From contig NZ_PXUE01000009.1 in NCBI RefSeq assembly GCF_003020585.1, positions 16,947 through 80,946 on the forward strand: DNA of 64,000 nt, given 5' to 3'. The DNA comes from Chryseobacterium aurantiacum. GTDB taxonomy: Bacteria; Bacteroidota; Bacteroidia; Flavobacteriales; Weeksellaceae. Below the pieces are notes generated by a model. That model made no database searches. It had not been told where the DNA came from and worked only from the letters and a program-made list of their open reading frames with translations. A program made the translations under genes and the position numbers. Every line of letters begins with the position of its first letter. The stretch's first letter is position 1. Below, in pieces: positions 61,080-64,000 of this stretch.

Positions 61080-61667
61080 ATGAAAAAATTGTATTGTTTT
61101 GATTTTGACGGAACCCTGACGTATAAGGATACCATGTTTATGTATCTTAAATTCTATGATTCTACAAAATATAGAATACAATTTTTAAGACACGTGCCTC
61201 TTTTCATTCTCTTGAAGCTTAAACTGGCGGAAACAGAAAAAGTAAAGAAAAGTTTTATCGGATCTATCCTTAAGGGGCAGAGCCAGGAAAAAATTGAATT
61301 GAAGTCTAAGCAGTTTTTTGAACAGCATTATCCTAAGATTGTAAGAGAAAATGCCTTAGACTTTATACAAAATATCGATAGGAATAATACACAAAGTTTA
61401 TTAGTAACGGCTTCCCTGGATATCTGGGTAAAGCCTTTTGCCGATAAACTGAAAATGCAGCTTGTTTCTACACGTGCAGAGTTTAAAAACGGTGTTTTCA
61501 CAGGAAACTTTATCGGTAAAAATTGTAACGGAAAGGAAAAACTAGTCAGAATAAAGGAAGAAATCAATGATTCCAGATATGATAAAATTATCGCATTTGG
61601 TGATACTTCCGGAGATAAGCCAATGTTGAAATGGGCAAATGAGGGACATTACCAATTTTTTCACTAA
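61080..61667 (+). CDS. HAD-family phosphatase of the polyprenyl-sugar operon
   Basis: A 195-residue HAD hydrolase. Motif I FDFDGTLTYKD, motif II LLVTASLD, motif III Lys (NGKEKLVRIKEE) and motif IV GDTSGDKPML are all present, as in the HAD-IB group (SerB-like). A likely job is to remove the 5' phosphate from polyprenyl-phosphoryl-5-phosphoribose; in mycobacteria this step is assigned to an unrelated PAP2-type protein. That assignment is inference from position. No membrane helix is seen. Confidence 0.75.
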   Translation: MKKLYCFDFDGTLTYKDTMFMYLKFYDSTKYRIQFLRHVPLFILLKLKLAETEKVKKSFIGSILKGQSQEKIELKSKQFFEQHYPKIVRENALDFIQNIDRNNTQSLLVTASLDIWVKPFADKLKMQLVSTRAEFKNGVFTGNFIGKNCNGKEKLVRIKEEINDSRYDKIIAFGDTSGDKPMLKWANEGHYQFFH

Positions 61668-61672
61668 TTTTG
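61665..61672 (+). promoter_or_regulatory. -7-like element before the PrcB-like gene
   Basis: TAATTTTG fits TAnnTTTG, overlapping the HAD stop codon, and lies 19 bases before the ATG at 61692. Confidence 0.4.
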
Positions 61673-61691
61673 GGTGATAAAAGTGTAAAAA

Positions 61692-62165
61692 ATGAAAAGC
61701 CTGTTAATTGCATGTGCAGCCATGCTTATGAGCTGTACCAGTGCAACATCATCTCAACAAAAATCGCCTGATATGCAGAAAAATGCAGAACTTATTGCCT
61801 CTGAATCTCAAGGCGGAGCAAATGAAAGCGGCTTTAGAATCATTAAGGATGAAAAAGAATTCCTTACGGTTGTAAAGGGAGGCTTTAACTTTGTAGAAGA
61901 GGGAAAAGAATCTGCCATCAACTATCCTAAATTTCCTAAAAATAAAAAAGTTGTTTTATATAACTTGGGAAGTTTCAGATCAGGAAGCCATACCATTAAT
62001 GAAATTAAAAGCATATCTGTAAAGAATAATGTCCTGTATGTAGAAGTTCCTGCAGGAGAACCATCCGGTGGAATGGAAATTCAGATACTTTCCAACCCTT
62101 GGTTTCTTTTTGCTGTTCCTGCAGATTACCAGTTTACCTCCGTAGAATTAAAATATTCAAAATAA
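61692..62165 (+). CDS. PrcB-domain lipoprotein
   Basis: A 157-residue lipoprotein with a lipobox near residue 15 (AAMLMSCTSA). Residues about 45-157 fit the PrcB C-terminal domain (FRIIKDEKEFLTVVKG, NKKVVLYNLGSFRSGSHTI, VEVPAGEPSGGMEIQ). In spirochaetes PrcB belongs to a surface protease complex; here it may only share the fold. The gene is probably expressed from its own -7-like element and is just upstream of the cysteine desulfurase gene. Confidence 0.75.
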   Translation: MKSLLIACAAMLMSCTSATSSQQKSPDMQKNAELIASESQGGANESGFRIIKDEKEFLTVVKGGFNFVEEGKESAINYPKFPKNKKVVLYNLGSFRSGSHTINEIKSISVKNNVLYVEVPAGEPSGGMEIQILSNPWFLFAVPADYQFTSVELKYSK

Positions 62166-62167
62166 TA

Positions 62168-63343
62168 ATGGATAAAATATATTTAGATAATGCCGCAACC
62201 ACTCCGCTTGCAGATGAAGTTATAGATGCAATGGTTGGTACAATGAAAATGAACTTCGGAAATCCGTCTTCAACCCACAGTTTTGGCCAGGAAGCAAAAA
62301 TCCTTATTGAAAATGTAAGAAGACAGGTTGCAGACTATCTTCATGTAACTCCTGCTGAGATCATTTTCACCTCTTGCGGAACAGAATCCAACAATATGAT
62401 CATCAAATCCTCAGTAGAACATCTTGGGGTAGAGAGAATCATAAGTTCTCCTTTGGAACACAAATGTGTTTCTGAAAGTATTTTGGATATGAAAAGCAGA
62501 AAAGGAGTAGAAGTAAACTACATCCGCCCAAATGAAAAAGGAGATATTGACCTGAATAAATTAGAAGAACTATTAAAGGCTTCAGATAAAAAGACGTTGG
62601 TAAGCTTAATGCATGCCAATAATGAGATCGGAAACCTTATCGATATTAAAAAAGTAGCTGAGCTATGCAAGCAGTATAATGCCCTTTTCCATTCAGATAC
62701 AGTGCAGACTATGGCTCATATGGATCTTGATCTGTCCGATATTCCGGTAGATTTTGCTTCATGCAGTGCCCATAAATTTCACGGTCCGAAAGGAGCCGGT
62801 TTTGCCTTTATCAGAAAAGCAACCGGATTAAAAGGGATCATCACAGGAGGCCCTCAGGAAAGAAGCCTTAGAGCAGGAACTGAAAACGTTGCAGGTATTG
62901 TGGGTCTTGGAAAAGCATTGGAACTTTCATTGAAGCATATGAGTGAATATACCCATCATATGCAGGAGATCAAAGATTACGCTATCGAAAGGCTGTCAGC
63001 AGAAATAGAGGGGGTAAAATTCAACGGAAGAAGTGCTGAAAAGGAAAACAGTCTTTATACTGTATTAAGCGCTTTATTGCCTTATAAAAACCCATTGATA
63101 GGGCTTCAGCTGGATATGAAAGGAATTGCGATTTCTCAGGGTAGTGCCTGTTCTTCCGGAGCATCCAAACCATCAATGGTTATGATGATGGTGCTTTCAG
63201 AAGATGATATGGATCATTGTACACCATTACGTATTTCTTTCAGCCATATGACAACAAAGTCAGATATAGATGCATTGGTGAATGCACTAAAGGAAATTTC
63301 AAGTGATTACACTATAGAAAAAACTAATGTTGAGCATAGATAG
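62168..63343 (+). CDS. Cysteine desulfurase (IscS/NifS type)
   Basis: A PLP enzyme that takes sulfur from cysteine for iron-sulfur cluster and thio-cofactor synthesis. The ATG at 62168 gives a 391-residue protein; the open frame extends to 62099, but that part overlaps the PrcB-like gene and reads as non-family sequence. Landmarks: YLDNAATTP at the start, GTESNNM, HANNEIG, HSDTVQ, CSAHKFHGPKGAG (PLP Lys) and GSACSSG (catalytic Cys loop). No IscU or other partner genes are adjacent. Whether it is IscS-like or SufS-like is not certain; the class I loop suggests IscS/NifS. Confidence 0.92.
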   Translation: MDKIYLDNAATTPLADEVIDAMVGTMKMNFGNPSSTHSFGQEAKILIENVRRQVADYLHVTPAEIIFTSCGTESNNMIIKSSVEHLGVERIISSPLEHKCVSESILDMKSRKGVEVNYIRPNEKGDIDLNKLEELLKASDKKTLVSLMHANNEIGNLIDIKKVAELCKQYNALFHSDTVQTMAHMDLDLSDIPVDFASCSAHKFHGPKGAGFAFIRKATGLKGIITGGPQERSLRAGTENVAGIVGLGKALELSLKHMSEYTHHMQEIKDYAIERLSAEIEGVKFNGRSAEKENSLYTVLSALLPYKNPLIGLQLDMKGIAISQGSACSSGASKPSMVMMMVLSEDDMDHCTPLRISFSHMTTKSDIDALVNALKEISSDYTIEKTNVEHR

Positions 63344-63362
63344 TCTTATGATGTAAAAATCG

Positions 63363-63370
63363 TAATTTTG
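63363..63370 (+). promoter_or_regulatory. -7 element of trxA
   Basis: TAATTTTG fits TAnnTTTG and lies 57 bases before the ATG. Confidence 0.5.
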
Positions 63371-63427
63371 AAGACTCAACAATGGGAAAAACAAGAAAAT
63401 AATATTAATTAAAATAAAAGAAACAAG

Positions 63428-63745
63428 ATGGCTTTAGAAATTACAGACAGCTCATTCCAGGATACAGTTTTAAAATCAGACAAACCAGTATTAGTAGACT
63501 TCTGGGCTGTATGGTGTGGACCTTGTAGAACTTTGGGACCAATCATCGAAGAAGTTGCTTCAGATTTTGAAGGAAAAGCAGTAGTAGGAAAAGTGGATGT
63601 AGACAACAACCAGGAAATTTCAATGCAGTATGGTATCAGAAATATTCCTACTGTTCTTATTTTTAAGAACGGAGAGGTGGTAGATAAGTTAGTAGGTGTA
63701 GCTCCAAAAGAGGTAATCGCTGAAAAATTAAGCGCTCACTTATAA
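63428..63745 (+). CDS. trxA: Thioredoxin
   Basis: A 105-residue cytoplasmic thioredoxin. The active site WCGPC gives Cys30 and Cys33, with DFWAVWCGPCR before and after. The cis-proline turn is RNIPTVLIF, and KVDVDNNQEISMQYGI fits the classic thioredoxin order. Length and motif agree with TrxA. A terminator follows. Confidence 0.95.
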   Translation: MALEITDSSFQDTVLKSDKPVLVDFWAVWCGPCRTLGPIIEEVASDFEGKAVVGKVDVDNNQEISMQYGIRNIPTVLIFKNGEVVDKLVGVAPKEVIAEKLSAHL

Positions 63746-63766
63746 AAAAAACTATTGTGATAATGA

Positions 63767-63798
63767 ACGCCTTCCGTTATTGGGAGGCTTTTTTTTTG
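63767..63798 (+). terminator. Terminator after trxA
   Basis: GCCTTCC (63769-63775... ) pairs with GGGAGGC (63782-63788) with one mismatch allowed, followed by a long T tract. Confidence 0.8.
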
Positions 63799-63805
63799 AA
63801 AATAA

Positions 63806-63836
63806 TTTGCGGGTAATAAAAAAAGGTGTAATTTTG
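63806..63836 (+). promoter_or_regulatory. Consensus promoter of the tRNA-Asp operon
   Basis: TTTG (63806-63809), a 19-base spacer and TAATTTTG (63829-63836). Points into tRNA-Asp, about 37 bases downstream. Confidence 0.85.
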
Positions 63837-63873
63837 CAACCACGAAAAAGAAACGAAGTTCTTTAACAAATCA

Positions 63874-63947
63874 GATCCGGTAGTTCAGTTGGTTAGAATG
63901 CCGCCCTGTCACGGCGGAGGTCGCGGGTTCGAGTCCCGTCCGGATCG
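63874..63947 (+). tRNA. tRNA-Asp(GTC)
   Basis: A 74-base cloverleaf. Acceptor GATCCGG pairs with CCGGATC, anticodon loop CTGTCAC gives GTC, T arm GGGTTCGAGTCCC, and discriminator G. Downstream a second, similar tRNA begins. Confidence 0.95.
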
Positions 63948-63977
63948 CAGAAGTTTTATCAATTTCTTTAAAAAATT

Positions 63978-64000
63978 GATCCGGTAGTTCAGCTGGTTAG
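63978..64000 (+). tRNA. Partial tRNA, probably a second tRNA-Asp
   Basis: GATCCGGTAGTTCAGCTGGT repeats the 5' end of the tRNA-Asp gene with one change in the D loop. The window ends before the anticodon, so identity is inferred. Confidence 0.6.

Noticed and set aside
62099..62167. N-terminal extension of the cysteine desulfurase
   Set aside because: It overlaps the PrcB-like gene, and the family N-terminus begins at DKIYLDNAATTP.
1..64000. CRISPR array, prophage or insertion sequence
   Set aside because: No evenly spaced direct repeats, Cas, integrase, transposase or phage structural genes were seen.

Overview
This window looks like chromosomal DNA from a Chryseobacterium-like member of the Flavobacteriia (Bacteroidota). 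The base composition is AT-rich. Promoters follow the Bacteroidota pattern: a -33 TTTG, a spacer of 18-21 bases, then a -7 TAnnTTTG. The gene content fits too: a SusC/SusD pair, an Oar-like TonB receptor, GSCFA, DUF4269, DUF5683 and DUF6438 proteins, an Obg-Adk-Hpt block, and a parA-parB-DUF5683-dapB-lepB-WbqC block. Species assignment is inference; there is no rRNA in the window.

Layout. 0.1-10.6 kb: an outer-membrane uptake region with an Oar-like receptor, a secreted glycerophosphodiester phosphodiesterase, a SusC/SusD pair and a secreted calcineurin-like phosphoesterase; together they suggest phosphodiester scavenging. 10.8-16.2 kb: an SDR reductase, prmA, an SH3-like protein, an MgtC-type protein, and a Crp-family regulator beside a metallo-beta-lactamase-fold hydrolase. 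16.4-20.8 kb: three copies of a tRNA-Pro(TGG)/tRNA-Arg(TCT) pair on the minus strand, the third with tRNA-Ser(GCT), with a secreted nuclease, a serine hydrolase and an alpha/beta hydrolase between copies two and three. 20.9-28.8 kb: a lipoprotein amidase, aspartate ammonia-lyase, a small surface-glycan cluster (two glycosyltransferases, flippase, FkbM methyltransferase) and a DUF2461 protein.

29-49 kb: mostly housekeeping. It holds two DEAD-box helicases, a DUF47/PiT phosphate import pair, a polyprenyl diphosphate synthase, a GSCFA-DUF4269-TatD-acyltransferase run, a minus-strand obg-adk-hpt series, an ABC-F protein with a structured leader, purA and a TonB. 49-58 kb: parA-parB-DUF5683-dapB-lepB, WbqC, a subtilase, a lipocalin-like lipoprotein and an OmpA lipoprotein. 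58.1-61.7 kb: a tightly packed four-gene operon resembling the actinobacterial decaprenyl-phosphoryl-arabinose pathway, with a HAD phosphatase. The window ends with a PrcB-like lipoprotein, a cysteine desulfurase, thioredoxin, tRNA-Asp and the start of a second tRNA.

The most notable points are the DprE1/DprE2-like operon, the SusCD-phosphodiesterase grouping, the amplified tRNA pair, the ABC-F leader structure, paired palindromic intergenic repeats seen at several sites, and two perfect inverted DnaA-box sequences forming the terminator stem just upstream of parA. I saw no CRISPR array, prophage, insertion sequence or rRNA operon.
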